Assembly (NCBI GenBank): GCA_019894875.1
Contig: JAGXNR010000025.1
Span: forward strand, 1 to 36,644
Direction of reading: 5' to 3'
Length of the DNA: 36,644 nucleotides
Source of the DNA: Promethearchaeota archaeon
GTDB taxonomy: Archaea; Asgardarchaeota; Lokiarchaeia; Sigynarchaeales; SOKP01
Shown here: positions 26,504 to 35,568 of the stretch, piece by piece
How positions within the stretch are numbered: position 1 is the first letter of the stretch
Layout: the number at the start of each line of letters is the position of its first letter
Position numbers and translations under genes: made by a program
Notes under the pieces: model-generated
Database searches by the model: none
What the model was told of the DNA's origin: nothing
Seen by the model: only the letters and a program-made list of their open reading frames with translations

Positions 26504-26738
26504 TAAACATTATATAATAATTGGATAAAGAAGTAAAAATTAATTACAATCTGGGGATCATTTGATAAATCGAAAATTGAAAAATGATATACTTTAAAGT
26601 AGAATAATAAATTTTAATTAAATGAGGTTAGATGTTAAATGTTATAATTTAAAAGAAAAATTTTAATTAGTTCTGTTTATTTATACTATCAAAAATAACC
26701 TAAAAATTCAATTTAATTAATTGTAAAAGGATAATAAC

Positions 26739-27350
26739 ATGTCAATAATGGTTCCAGGTGCGGCATCGGTTGCTATTAAATGTAAGGATGGTGTGGTTAT
26801 GGGAAGTGATCGGAGAGCTACATGGGGTTACACCGTTATCAATAAGACTACAAGAAAAGTCTTTAAACTCACTGAGAATATAGGTTTAGCATGTTGGGGT
26901 CTTATCGGAGACTTCCAGATTTTAGTAAAAATCCTACAAGCGCAGGCCAATTTATACCATTTAGATGCAGGAGCAACGATATCAACTCGAAGTATGGGGA
27001 AAATGGTTAGTAATTATTTATATTCAAGAAGAATGGCACCTTTATATACGAATTTAGTAATAGCCGGAATGGATGATGAAAGTCCTGAGTTATACACCTT
27101 AGATGCTATCGGAAGTTTAATGCCTGATGATTATGGTGCTGTAGGCACGGGAATGCTCCTTTCTTATGGAATTTTAGAGGCGGAGTACAAGCCTAACATG
27201 ACTGTAGCTGCAGGGGAAAAATTAGTAGAAAAGGCAATCATAAATTCTGTTGCACGAGACGTAATGTCTGGTAATGGCATTGATATTATAACATTCACTA
27301 AAACGGGTCCTAAAGAAAAATACATTGAAATAAAGGAATTAGGAGAATAA
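26739..27350 (+). CDS. psmB: Proteasome beta-type subunit, probably catalytically inactive
   Basis: 203 residues with the 20S beta fold: KDGVVMGSDRRAT, TRKVFKLTENIGLACWGLIGD, YGAVGTGMLLSYGILE, and VARDVMSGNGIDI. Aligned to the Thermoplasma beta subunit (TTTVGITLKD), this protein reads AASVAIKCKD, so the nucleophile Thr1 is Ala and there is no processing Gly-Thr site. Asp17, Lys33, Asp166 and Ser169 equivalents are kept. An in-frame TAA lies just before the ATG, so no longer propeptide exists. Inactive beta subunits that mix with active ones are known in Crenarchaeota. The active partner is not in this window. Confidence 0.85.
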   Translation: MSIMVPGAASVAIKCKDGVVMGSDRRATWGYTVINKTTRKVFKLTENIGLACWGLIGDFQILVKILQAQANLYHLDAGATISTRSMGKMVSNYLYSRRMAPLYTNLVIAGMDDESPELYTLDAIGSLMPDDYGAVGTGMLLSYGILEAEYKPNMTVAAGEKLVEKAIINSVARDVMSGNGIDIITFTKTGPKEKYIEIKELGE

Positions 27351-27454
27351 AGTATTATTTCTTTTTCTAAAAATTAAGAGACTACCTTTTAGTCATTAAA
27401 AATTTATTGTATGGCATCTTTCTTTTATAATGTACAATTTAACAAATGTAGAGT

Positions 27455-29530
27455 TTGAGCTCATTGAAACTATTTAACAACAACTTTAATGATAACAGAA
27501 AAATCTCAGGTTTTAGTAAAGAGGAAATAACAGAAATAAAGCATACTTTAAGCAACCTAAAATCCAAACAAGCAGAAGTTTCAGAAATAAATGATTATAT
27601 AATAACTAAGTTGGATACACCAAGTAATGTTTTTGATCTCTATTCTGATTATTTAAATGAAATTAAATCATTTTTTGATGTATATTTAATAAATTCTCCA
27701 TCCTTAGATAAAAGAAATCTTTATTATCATTTGAAATCACGGATTCTTAAAGAATTAAATAGTATAATAGAAAATTTACAAAATTTAAATTCTAATTGTT
27801 CGAATATAAAGAGAATTACAAAGAATGGTTTTTCTCATTTAGATACATTACTGAATAATTCGAAAAATCTACTTCATCAGAGTAATGACATAGCTTCAAA
27901 TGTAATAAACTCCCTAAAAGAAGGAGTGAATCTTTATAATGATGAGGTGTATCTATGGGTTGAGGTTAGCAAAATAAAGAACCTGAATTTCAAGTTAAAT
28001 AACTTACCGTATGGATTAGGAAACTGGAGTGAATTTCAGGAACTTGAAGCTTTTATTATAAGTTTGAATGACGTTTTTACAAAAAAGGTTAAAAAAGCGC
28101 AGAAGGAGAATATTCGAACATTCCATTTTGATGAAATATATCAATATTATTTCTCGAAGGATGAAAAACAGATCACCTATTATTCTGATTTAATTTATCT
28201 CCTCTACATGAATAAAGGTTTTGAAATATACCAAGGAGATGAATTTATCAATATCCTTGAAAGAAAAGAAGTGATTCAAAAGTTAAAAGAATTCATCAAT
28301 CCTTTACTTACAGATGTGATCATAGATAATTTGGAGAATATTTTTATTGAGTATCAGGATTTTGATCTAAAAGACAAGCAAGAACATCTTGATATTAATG
28401 CTCTGAAAGAACAAAAAATTAGCATCTTCTTACCTAAAGTTGTAGATATGTATGTTAAAGGATTAGAAAAGAAATTCCAGGAACAAATACAAGATGTTGT
28501 TGAATCTGAAAAATTTGAAGAAATAGCAAATTTCTATTATCAGAAAATTGAAGAATTTTCACGATTAATTGATGATATTGATAATTGGATTCTTACTTTT
28601 GAAAATTATCTTATACCCTATGAAAGTATTACAGAATCATTGAAAAAAATCTTCACGAATTTATCTTCTGAAATTTTTAGAAGAAAAAATGAATATTTAA
28701 CATTCATAAAAACAGTAAAAGATGAGGAATTAAGAATCAGTATAAGGAAATTTGTTACAGGAAAGATCTCCCAGATTAATGAACTAATTAGAAACTATGA
28801 AGATGAGACATCTCTCATCATTCGAGAAGAATTTCCTCAGTTAAAAAAGGTTCGGGATATTTTAAGTGAGTACAATTCACAGATCCAAGTTATTAAGGAT
28901 GATGTGTATAAACGAATAGACTCATTCAAGTCACATGATGTTGATATATATCAAATCATTAAATTATGGGAAGATAATTTTAATCGAAAAAGACAACAAC
29001 TAACTTTTCTTATCTCTCTTTTGATAAACAAGCTATTTAAAAGTTTTAAAGAATTAATTGATAAAGAAGGGATTTTATTCGCAACGATTACCGAGATAAC
29101 TGAACAAACCGAAAACTTTGGGGAACTACCTTTAAATTTTGCTTTATCCTCATTTCTCGCAGAAAAATTAACTGAGGATGAGTTAAAAGAGAGAATTAAT
29201 GAAATCAATTCAAAAATAACTCAGTTAAATAATTCCCTAGGACTTTACCAAGTAGAATTGTCGAAGTTAGAAACAATACTATCGAATAGGGTAAAATTTA
29301 GGAAAGGAGTTACAGCATCAGATGTTCATTGTACAGTTTGCCATAAAAACCTAAATTTCGCAAGAGATAAAGTTATAACTTGCCCTTTTTGTGGTAGTAT
29401 CTATCATTATCTCTGTGTAGCGTTTTGGCTTTCAAAATATAATTCTTGTCCAATGTGTCAAAACAATTTTCTTGAACCTTATTCAAATATATATGAGGGA
29501 CAAGAAGATCAAGAGTTAGAAAAATTCTAG
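27455..29530 (+). CDS. Long coiled-coil protein with C-terminal RING-like C4HC3 domain
   Basis: 691 residues, TTG start. Residues 1-610 are charged helices with several coiled-coil stretches and no membrane segment. The end carries eight zinc ligands: C626, C629, C643, C646, H651, C654, C665, C668, with YHYLCVAFWLSKYNSCPMC at its core. The '(F/Y)H..C...WL....CP.C' tail is typical of RING/RINGv E3 ligases, though PHD fingers share the C4HC3 order. It lies 104 bp after the proteasome subunit gene, on the same strand. It may be a ubiquitin-like ligase or a scaffold; ligase activity is inference. Confidence 0.7.
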   Translation: MSSLKLFNNNFNDNRKISGFSKEEITEIKHTLSNLKSKQAEVSEINDYIITKLDTPSNVFDLYSDYLNEIKSFFDVYLINSPSLDKRNLYYHLKSRILKELNSIIENLQNLNSNCSNIKRITKNGFSHLDTLLNNSKNLLHQSNDIASNVINSLKEGVNLYNDEVYLWVEVSKIKNLNFKLNNLPYGLGNWSEFQELEAFIISLNDVFTKKVKKAQKENIRTFHFDEIYQYYFSKDEKQITYYSDLIYLLYMNKGFEIYQGDEFINILERKEVIQKLKEFINPLLTDVIIDNLENIFIEYQDFDLKDKQEHLDINALKEQKISIFLPKVVDMYVKGLEKKFQEQIQDVVESEKFEEIANFYYQKIEEFSRLIDDIDNWILTFENYLIPYESITESLKKIFTNLSSEIFRRKNEYLTFIKTVKDEELRISIRKFVTGKISQINELIRNYEDETSLIIREEFPQLKKVRDILSEYNSQIQVIKDDVYKRIDSFKSHDVDIYQIIKLWEDNFNRKRQQLTFLISLLINKLFKSFKELIDKEGILFATITEITEQTENFGELPLNFALSSFLAEKLTEDELKERINEINSKITQLNNSLGLYQVELSKLETILSNRVKFRKGVTASDVHCTVCHKNLNFARDKVITCPFCGSIYHYLCVAFWLSKYNSCPMCQNNFLEPYSNIYEGQEDQELEKF

Positions 29531-29531
29531 A

Positions 29532-29798
29532 TTAATTTTCTATTTTTATAAAGTTTGAAACTTCATTCCCTCGCACGGCGAAATCATTGTCTAAATAAAT
29601 AGTTAAAGCATGGAAAGGTATATTATTGTTTGTATGACAGTGAATATATCTTAAGGGCCAATGATTAATTTTTGATGTATCAATTTTTAGTATATCAATA
29701 TCTTTTCCATAGATTCGTTTCTGGCATACTGGACAAATAGTTAGGAGTTTTCGAATTAAAAAAGCCCGAGTTTCAGTACTCAATAAATCCTTTTTCAT
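29532..29798 (-). CDS. Small zinc-binding protein (CxxC/HCH)
   Basis: 88 residues. C22/C25 (CPVC) and H53/C54/H55 plus H63 could hold one zinc ion. The tail PFHALTIYLDNDFAVRG is a strand pair seen in small Asgard proteins but not in a family I can name. The stop codon is one base from the stop of the convergent RING-like gene. ATG start; no Shine-Dalgarno motif seen. Function unknown. Confidence 0.55.
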   Translation of the reverse strand: MKKDLLSTETRAFLIRKLLTICPVCQKRIYGKDIDILKIDTSKINHWPLRYIHCHTNNNIPFHALTIYLDNDFAVRGNEVSNFIKIEN

Positions 29799-29879
29799 GA
29801 TACTCGATGAGAATGCATAAAAGGTTTGTATTTGGATATTAAAAAATATAGGTGCTAAAATTTCTAAATATTATTTAGA

Positions 29880-30539
29880 TCATACTTGAGGTGGAGAGAT
29901 AAATATATTTAGAATTAGATATATTCCGAAAATTATCATAAAAGCTGCACAAACCAGTAACACATACTTATAGATTTTTGGATTTAAAGACTTTCCCCCA
30001 AAATATACAAATGTTGAGATAGGCAGGTACCAAACTATATCTCCTAATTCATGTCCTAAAAAGAAAAGCAGCAGTCCAATTGGAGTTGCGAAAGTAATGT
30101 TAAAATTAACCAAAAATCCTAATCCGATTACAGCCCACCAGAATGTCCAATAGGGATTACTTAAACTAACAATAATACCACCTATAAAACTATTCCCCTT
30201 ATATCCTTTCAGATTATTATCTTCAAGATTGAAATCTAGATTAGGGTCAACCTTGGTTGTATCTCTAATAACTAAAATTCCAAAAATAACCAGAAAAACT
30301 CCTCCTATAATACCGATTAATGTTAAGAATAATAGATTCTGAAATAACAATGATGCACCAGCAAGGAGAACAAGAATTAAAATAAATTCTATTGTTGCAT
30401 GTCCTAGAATTATAAAGACTCCCGCAAGATATCCTTTTTTTTGTTTTAGAGATTTATATATCGTAAATGTCAATAAAGGACCAGGTGTTAATGCCCCGGT
30501 TAAAGCAACAAGGAAGGAAAATAGGAAAATCCTTAACAT
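29880..30539 (-). CDS. LysE/RhtB-family exporter
   Basis: 219 residues with six hydrophobic segments (about 4-26, 37-62, 66-88, 112-134, 146-168 and 188-212). The N-terminal motif ALTGALTPGPLLTFTI matches the conserved G-x-x-P-G-P of the LysE superfamily, and the acidic/polar loop after helix 3 is usual. These proteins export amino acids or small solutes, driven by the proton gradient. The substrate cannot be told from sequence. It lies 26 bp downstream of a tail-anchored coiled-coil gene on the same strand, so the two are probably co-transcribed. Confidence 0.85.
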   Translation of the reverse strand: MLRIFLFSFLVALTGALTPGPLLTFTIYKSLKQKKGYLAGVFIILGHATIEFILILVLLAGASLLFQNLLFLTLIGIIGGVFLVIFGILVIRDTTKVDPNLDFNLEDNNLKGYKGNSFIGGIIVSLSNPYWTFWWAVIGLGFLVNFNITFATPIGLLLFFLGHELGDIVWYLPISTFVYFGGKSLNPKIYKYVLLVCAAFMIIFGIYLILNIFISPPQV

Positions 30540-30565
30540 AATCTATTGAATTATTTTCAGTAAAA

Positions 30566-31036
30566 TTAGTTCATTAAATTACTCACTATTACAACAACAA
30601 TGATAATAACGATAAGAAAAGGGAGTGTCAACGCCCAAAACCATAGATAGCCTTTAAACAATCCTTTCCTTAATGATATTGCCCCGTCTTTCCAATCTTG
30701 TTTTGTCTTTGCTTGCCAATCTTTAAAATCTTGATTAATTTTACTTTTATGAGCTTCAAATTGTTCCTTTGATTCTATTTTCTTTTTCTCCATTTCTGCG
30801 TTCCATTCCTTGAATTTACTATCCCAATCTTGTTTAACATCATTAAAGAATTTATTAAATTTATCTTTATTTTCATCCCATCCTTCTTCATTTTTCTTCG
30901 ATTGGTCTTCTAATGATTTTTGAAATTTATCAAATCCACCTTTAATTCCATCTACAAAAGAACTCCATCCCTTTTGGAATGGTTTTTCACCGGGTTCTTT
31001 TTTTTCTGGTTCTTTTAAATTATTTTCTTCGGTCAT
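30566..31036 (-). CDS. Tail-anchored Trp-rich coiled-coil protein
   Basis: 156 residues. Residues 1-20 are polar and acidic. About 24-122 are very charged amphipathic helices with regularly placed aromatic residues (W24, W53, W71, W78, W107, W115) in repeats like DWDSKFKEWNAEMEK and DFKDWQAKTKQDW. A single transmembrane helix (about 129-152) ends four residues before the C-terminus, the topology of a tail-anchored protein. No enzyme signature. The aromatic helices could sit on a membrane surface. An Oxa1-superfamily protein of a kind that could insert such tails is encoded 4.5 kb away. Confidence 0.65.
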   Translation of the reverse strand: MTEENNLKEPEKKEPGEKPFQKGWSSFVDGIKGGFDKFQKSLEDQSKKNEEGWDENKDKFNKFFNDVKQDWDSKFKEWNAEMEKKKIESKEQFEAHKSKINQDFKDWQAKTKQDWKDGAISLRKGLFKGYLWFWALTLPFLIVIIIVVVIVSNLMN

Positions 31037-31150
31037 ATTTTTTCTTTAATATTTTTTAGTATTTAAATTCAGTAAATTAATTTCATTTATAATCCTTATT
31101 TAATATTAGATAAGTTTTCAATTACTTTCAAAACAATTTATGAGTTAATT

Positions 31151-32530
31151 ATGGAATTTAAATATCTTCAAAAAACACCGTTGTATAGCGCTCTTTCAGA
31201 CTTAGGAAAAAGAATATTTTTACCAGACGGAATTTTTTATTGGTCTGGGAGAGCAAAAAAGGAAGCAGAAATAATTGGTACAATAGGCTCCGCATTTGGA
31301 TTTGAAAGAGATTTTGTTGATGGAGGGGGAGCTGATTGGATGCCATGTTATCTTAATGAAATCTCAGAGTATTCTAATTTGGGGATCAAAAATATTGTTC
31401 CTTATGCTTCAATTGGAGGATTAAATGAGACCCGAGAATTGTGGAAAAATTGGGTACTACAGAAATCACAATATAATCAAACTAAAGAAAAGGATTTGAT
31501 ACAGAAACTAGAAAAACTTATTACAACACCGATAATCACCGCGGGTGTTACAAATGGGATTTTCCAATGTAGTTCTTTATTTCTTAATCCCGGTGAATTT
31601 ATTATAGCTCCTAATAAGAGATGGGGAAATTATGATAATATTATTCAGAAATTTATCGGTGCTAAGATAAAGTCTTTCACGTTTTTTAAAGATCAAAACA
31701 TCAATCTCGAGAGTTTAGAACATGCAATAAATGAAGTTGCGCTCGTTCAGGAAAAGGTTATTATTATCTTAAATTTCCCAAATAATCCTACAGGATATGT
31801 TCCCTCTAAAGAAGAAGGAAAAGAAATTGTGTCTCTTCTACAAAAACAACAAAGAAATCATAAAAAACCAATAGTCGTTATAGTTGATGACGCGTATGAA
31901 CCATATGTCTATAACAGCGATTCAATAAATAGATCAATTTTCTATGATTTGCTTCAATTGGAAGAGGATGTCATTCCAATAAAACTAGATGGAATTACAA
32001 AAGAACTCTTGATGTATGGAGGAAGGATTGGCTTTATTACCTTAGGATTAAAATCAAGCTGGGTAGAAAACGATCAAGAGCTAGAACTTTTGAAAAGTGA
32101 AATAGATAATAAATTGGAAGGTTTTACTCGTGCTACAATTTCAAATTGCAACCATTTCTACCAAGCACTAACTCAAAAATTATTCAAAGAAAAGGGGATT
32201 GATAAAATTCTCACGTCAAGATCGAAAGTGAAAGAATTACTTAAAAAACGGTATGAAAAGATAAATTCAGAACTTGCTAAAATCAATGATCCAAACATTT
32301 CAATCGATCCTAATTCAGGAGGTTTTTTTCTGTTTTTAAATTTGAATCCTGACAAAATAAAAGCAAATGAATTCGGGGATCATCTCTTGAAAAAATATAA
32401 AGTGGGAATAATACCTATCGAAAAATTAGATGAACAAATAAATGGTATCCGTATTGCTTATTGTTCGGTAGATCTTCCGAAGATCCCAGAATTAATAAAA
32501 AGAATAAAACTTGCTCTGAATGATTTTTAG
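31151..32530 (+). CDS. PLP-dependent aminotransferase, class I/II
   Basis: 459 residues, fold type I. Key motifs: VTNGIFQCSSLFLNPGE (helix at the cofactor, about 135-151), IILNFPNNPTGYVPS (about 204-218), VIVDDAYEPYVY (Asp and Tyr to PLP, about 242-253), and GITKELLMYGGRIGF (about 281-295), in which the Lys forms the internal aldimine. The C-terminal domain closes with INGIRIAYCSV. The substrate is uncertain; the class covers aspartate, alanine and aromatic transaminases. ATG start at 31151; separate from neighbours. Confidence 0.85.
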   Translation: MEFKYLQKTPLYSALSDLGKRIFLPDGIFYWSGRAKKEAEIIGTIGSAFGFERDFVDGGGADWMPCYLNEISEYSNLGIKNIVPYASIGGLNETRELWKNWVLQKSQYNQTKEKDLIQKLEKLITTPIITAGVTNGIFQCSSLFLNPGEFIIAPNKRWGNYDNIIQKFIGAKIKSFTFFKDQNINLESLEHAINEVALVQEKVIIILNFPNNPTGYVPSKEEGKEIVSLLQKQQRNHKKPIVVIVDDAYEPYVYNSDSINRSIFYDLLQLEEDVIPIKLDGITKELLMYGGRIGFITLGLKSSWVENDQELELLKSEIDNKLEGFTRATISNCNHFYQALTQKLFKEKGIDKILTSRSKVKELLKKRYEKINSELAKINDPNISIDPNSGGFFLFLNLNPDKIKANEFGDHLLKKYKVGIIPIEKLDEQINGIRIAYCSVDLPKIPELIKRIKLALNDF

Positions 32531-32560
32531 ATTAAATTTTTCAATAATTTTACACAAATT

Positions 32561-32568
32561 TTTATAAA
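32561..32568 (+). promoter_or_regulatory. Probable TATA box of the gelsolin gene
   Basis: TTTATAAA with an A/C-rich upstream stretch, about 64 bp before the start codon, would give a leader of roughly 40 nt. Motif-based inference. Confidence 0.35.
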
Positions 32569-32631
32569 CATTTTATTATAATCTATTTAAAATAGAATTT
32601 TTTAAAAAAAATATAAAAGTGAAAATTTGGT

Positions 32632-33639
32632 ATGAAACTATTTCTAGTTGATAAAGGTGAATTAAGAGAAATCAAAAAACCGATTTTCAGTAGTGGAGAC
32701 GTGTATCTCGTCGATGATGAAAGAACGATTTATGTGTGGATTGGCAATAAATGCTCGGTGGATGAAAAAACTGCTGGTGCTGCTCAAGCTAGAACATTAG
32801 ACCAACAACGTGGTGGTGCTGCTAAAATTATTACAGTAGATCAGGGTTTTGAAACAAAAGAATTTCTTAAACTTGTAGTTCCAATGGGAGCAATGAAAAT
32901 TGTTGAAAAAAATTATGCAAAGACATTACTTAAGGATGTCACCACGGGAGATTGGGCTGGATTTACAGAATGGCGGAATATCTTGTACCGAGTATCATCT
33001 GAAGAATTCGAGGATATTAATGCCATGAAAATGATTCAAGTTCCATTTTCTAAAACTTCATTAGAATCAGAAGATTGTTTTGTTGCTGATTTAGGAAACA
33101 AAGTATATATTTGGCAAGGAAACGCATGTACTACTAAAGAAAAAGTAAAAGCTGGCCAATGGGCACGATCGATAGACGCCGATAGAGCCGGATTACAACA
33201 AGAAACAATCTTTGAAGAGGGTGATGACGCGGAATTTCATGCTGCGTTAGAGAGGGGAGAAGAATATAAAGAATCTGACGCAGTTCAATTAAAAGCAGAG
33301 TCGGTATTAGAAGGAGAAGATGCTGATGATCGAGTCGCAGCAACTATCGCACCCGAATTTAAATCTGAAGTTAAAGAAGTTTCTCCAGATGATATTAAAA
33401 CAGATATTGCTGAAGTAAGAGCTTCAAGTGCGGCTCCAGGAATACCAGGAAGGACTGATAGTTCAATATTAACTGTGGAAGCTACAGAGGGTCGTCGAAA
33501 ATGCCCCGAGTGTGCTATAGATGACCCTCATATGATCCATGAGACTACCGATAAATCTAATATCATACTCGATTATCCGCGAGTTTACGGCAAAAAATAC
33601 ACATGTGGAATGTGTTCTTGCCAATGGCGTGAAAAATAG
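32632..33639 (+). CDS. Two-domain gelsolin-like protein with C-terminal zinc ribbon
   Basis: 335 residues. Two gelsolin-type domains: about 17-90 (GDVYLVDDERTIYVWIGNKC, then AAQARTLDQQRGG) and about 136-205 (EDCFVADLGNKVYIWQGNAC, then AGQWARSIDADRAG), both with the 'vyiW.G..~~~~Ek~~A~~~A..l' signature. A polar linker of about 80 residues is followed by a Cys4 zinc ribbon of TFIIS-like shape (C291/C294 and C325/C328). Asgard two-domain gelsolins sever or bundle actin under calcium control (family knowledge). The zinc ribbon is an extra whose role is unknown. It presumably regulates an Asgard actin. Confidence 0.85.
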   Translation: MKLFLVDKGELREIKKPIFSSGDVYLVDDERTIYVWIGNKCSVDEKTAGAAQARTLDQQRGGAAKIITVDQGFETKEFLKLVVPMGAMKIVEKNYAKTLLKDVTTGDWAGFTEWRNILYRVSSEEFEDINAMKMIQVPFSKTSLESEDCFVADLGNKVYIWQGNACTTKEKVKAGQWARSIDADRAGLQQETIFEEGDDAEFHAALERGEEYKESDAVQLKAESVLEGEDADDRVAATIAPEFKSEVKEVSPDDIKTDIAEVRASSAAPGIPGRTDSSILTVEATEGRRKCPECAIDDPHMIHETTDKSNIILDYPRVYGKKYTCGMCSCQWREK

Positions 33640-33902
33640 AGTCTGAAATCTAAAACCTATTATTTTTCCTTATTTTTATCTTTTTTTATTGGATTAGCAT
33701 AAAAAATACCATGGAGATTTAGATTTGGGTACGTATTTATTGATAGCAGGGGGAACTCTAGGAATAATTAGCGTTTTTTCAGAACGTGATTAATTTTTCT
33801 GTTTAAAATTATGTTTTTTTATACACTTTTTATATTATTTTTTTGTTTTAAAAAGAAGTTTTAAAAACAGGTTAAACTTAAGTATCACTAAGTATTGTTT
33901 AA

Positions 33903-34985
33903 TTATGATTTTTGCATATCTCTACGCATTAATTTAATTCTTTTCTTAAGTTCTACGATTTCATAATCTTTTTCTTCAATATCAGATTCAAGCTTTAGTT
34001 TTTCATCTTTAATAATCTGAAAATCACCTAAAATTTTATCTTCGATTTTCTTATATTCATGTAATTCATCATCTAAACTAATTAATTTATCCCTTAATGT
34101 TTTTATTTCATTATCTTTTCCATCCAGCAGAATTCGCAGGTTTCCTAATTCTAGTTCAAATTTACCAGTGAGATTTCCCGATTTGTTATGAGCATCTTCT
34201 AATTTTTGTTCAAGTCGGTCGACTAATTCTAAGTTAACAAGGTTTTTTTGATTTAATTCTTCAATTTTAACTGCTAATTCTTTATTTCTTTCTGATTTTT
34301 TCTCAAGATCTTTTTTAACTAAGTTGAATGTTTCAGATTGTTGTTGTATTTCTTGAGTTTTTTGATTAGCAGTTTTCAGTGAATTTTCTAAGCTAAAAAT
34401 AGTTTTTTCTTTTTCAGTTATAATTTCATCTTTTTTCTCTAAAAGAACTTCAAGCTTTTGAAACTTTGATTTTTGAATTGTATCATTTTCCAGATATTGA
34501 AGTTGTTCTTTTAATTCTTTAATTTGATCATCTTTATTTTTAATCAAATCAGTTTGATCAGGTTGGGATTCATCTATTTGAGTATTCAATTCTTTGATTT
34601 TTTGAAGTTGGTCTTTTATTATCTTTTGAGATTTTTCTGTTTCCTCTTCTAGAACAGAATTCAAATGTTCAATATCATCATTTTTACTTTCAATAATTTC
34701 ATAGAGTTTCTGGGTTGCTTCACTCTGGGATGATTCGCTTTCGACTTTTAATGATAATTCTTGTACACTATTTTCGAGTTTACCGATGATTTCTAATTTT
34801 TCATTAATCGTGTGAATTAATTTATTATTTTCTTCTTTGAAGTAATTAAGTTGTTCTAAGATATTTTCATCTGTTAGTACTGATTCTATCTCTTCTTCTT
34901 TTTCTTCCACCCAACCCATATTTTGGAGGGCCTCAACAATAGTTTTGTCTTCTTCCTCTTCGTGTCGTTCTCTTTCATCTGACAT
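33903..34985 (-). CDS. Long coiled-coil protein
   Basis: 360 residues. After an acidic start (residues 1-45, including NMGWVEEKEEEIE), almost the whole protein is heptad-rich coiled coil with few Gly or Pro, up to the basic C-terminus RRDMQKS. There is no domain I recognise, no signal and no membrane helix. It could form a rod or filament, like SMC-arm or cytoskeletal proteins. ATG start at 34985; the next gene is divergently spaced 35 bp away on the same strand. Confidence 0.7.
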   Translation of the reverse strand: MSDERERHEEEEDKTIVEALQNMGWVEEKEEEIESVLTDENILEQLNYFKEENNKLIHTINEKLEIIGKLENSVQELSLKVESESSQSEATQKLYEIIESKNDDIEHLNSVLEEETEKSQKIIKDQLQKIKELNTQIDESQPDQTDLIKNKDDQIKELKEQLQYLENDTIQKSKFQKLEVLLEKKDEIITEKEKTIFSLENSLKTANQKTQEIQQQSETFNLVKKDLEKKSERNKELAVKIEELNQKNLVNLELVDRLEQKLEDAHNKSGNLTGKFELELGNLRILLDGKDNEIKTLRDKLISLDDELHEYKKIEDKILGDFQIIKDEKLKLESDIEEKDYEIVELKKRIKLMRRDMQKS

Positions 34986-35020
34986 ATATTTTAAATCACT
35001 ATTCGATCTATTAAATTTTA

Positions 35021-35476
35021 TTATTCTCCATTCTCAGTTATAAAAACAAATTTTCTATCTATGAAGAATTTTGTCAAATATCCTATAGATAAGGCGATTA
35101 TAACACTTATTTCTAATGGTGTATTGAGATAATTTCTCAATAGGAACTGAATTCCTATATTCTCAATGGTGGTTAATATAGCAAATCCGAAATATTTAAT
35201 AAATTCTAATGAAGTTTCTTTCAACTTGGTCTCTGTCTTTTTAAATACTATATATTTATCCAAAAAGAATTTAATAATATAGGTAATCCCAACGGCAACA
35301 ATGGATCCCATTAACTCAGGCATATCAAAAGGATAAGTTGAGCAGTAGAAGATGTGGAGAAAGTCATTTACACCAAAATTTTGGCAGATAAATGGTTCAA
35401 TTACTAATTCATTTAGTTTTTGGATCAAATAATTTAATCCTATCATTATAGCAGCAAAGACAAAATAGAGTGTCAT
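35021..35476 (-). CDS. GtrA-like four-helix membrane protein
   Basis: 151 residues with four membrane helices (about 2-24, 51-68, 88-108 and 118-137). Two equivalent sites, KFFLDKYIVFK (about 66-76) and KFFIDRKFVFI, match the 'f.l.r.~vF' signature that ends each helix pair in GtrA. GtrA-family proteins flip or guide polyprenyl-linked sugars in cell-surface glycosylation. Here only the fold is supported. It lies on the same strand between the coiled-coil gene and the Oxa1-like gene. Confidence 0.75.
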   Translation of the reverse strand: MTLYFVFAAIMIGLNYLIQKLNELVIEPFICQNFGVNDFLHIFYCSTYPFDMPELMGSIVAVGITYIIKFFLDKYIVFKKTETKLKETSLEFIKYFGFAILTTIENIGIQFLLRNYLNTPLEISVIIALSIGYLTKFFIDRKFVFITENGE

Positions 35477-35568
35477 TTGTCTTTTGATGTCATTCTCTTC
35501 TGTTATTAATTTTCCCCTCTTTTACGGATTGGATAAAATAATAGTTATAAGCAAGTAAATCATAAACA

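Larger units (their letters stand above)
25936..26738. other. 803-bp AT-rich intergenic region between histone and proteasome-beta genes
   Basis: No open frame of note exists on either strand. It holds the histone promoter, a 14-bp palindrome and a diverged 180-bp tandem repeat (listed separately). It is by far the longest gene-free stretch in the window. I see no tRNA, origin boxes or CRISPR-like repeat units in it. An unannotated non-coding RNA cannot be excluded. Confidence 0.6.

Noticed and set aside
25936..26738. CRISPR array in the repeat-rich intergenic region
   Set aside because: Repeat units are 180 bp with diverged sequence; there are no short identical repeats with unique spacers of constant length.
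33725..33793. Tiny hydrophobic frame (TTG start, about 22 residues, LLIAGGTLGIIS)
   Set aside because: Too short, no ribosome-binding site, no conserved context. It resembles part of a membrane helix but cannot be supported as a gene.
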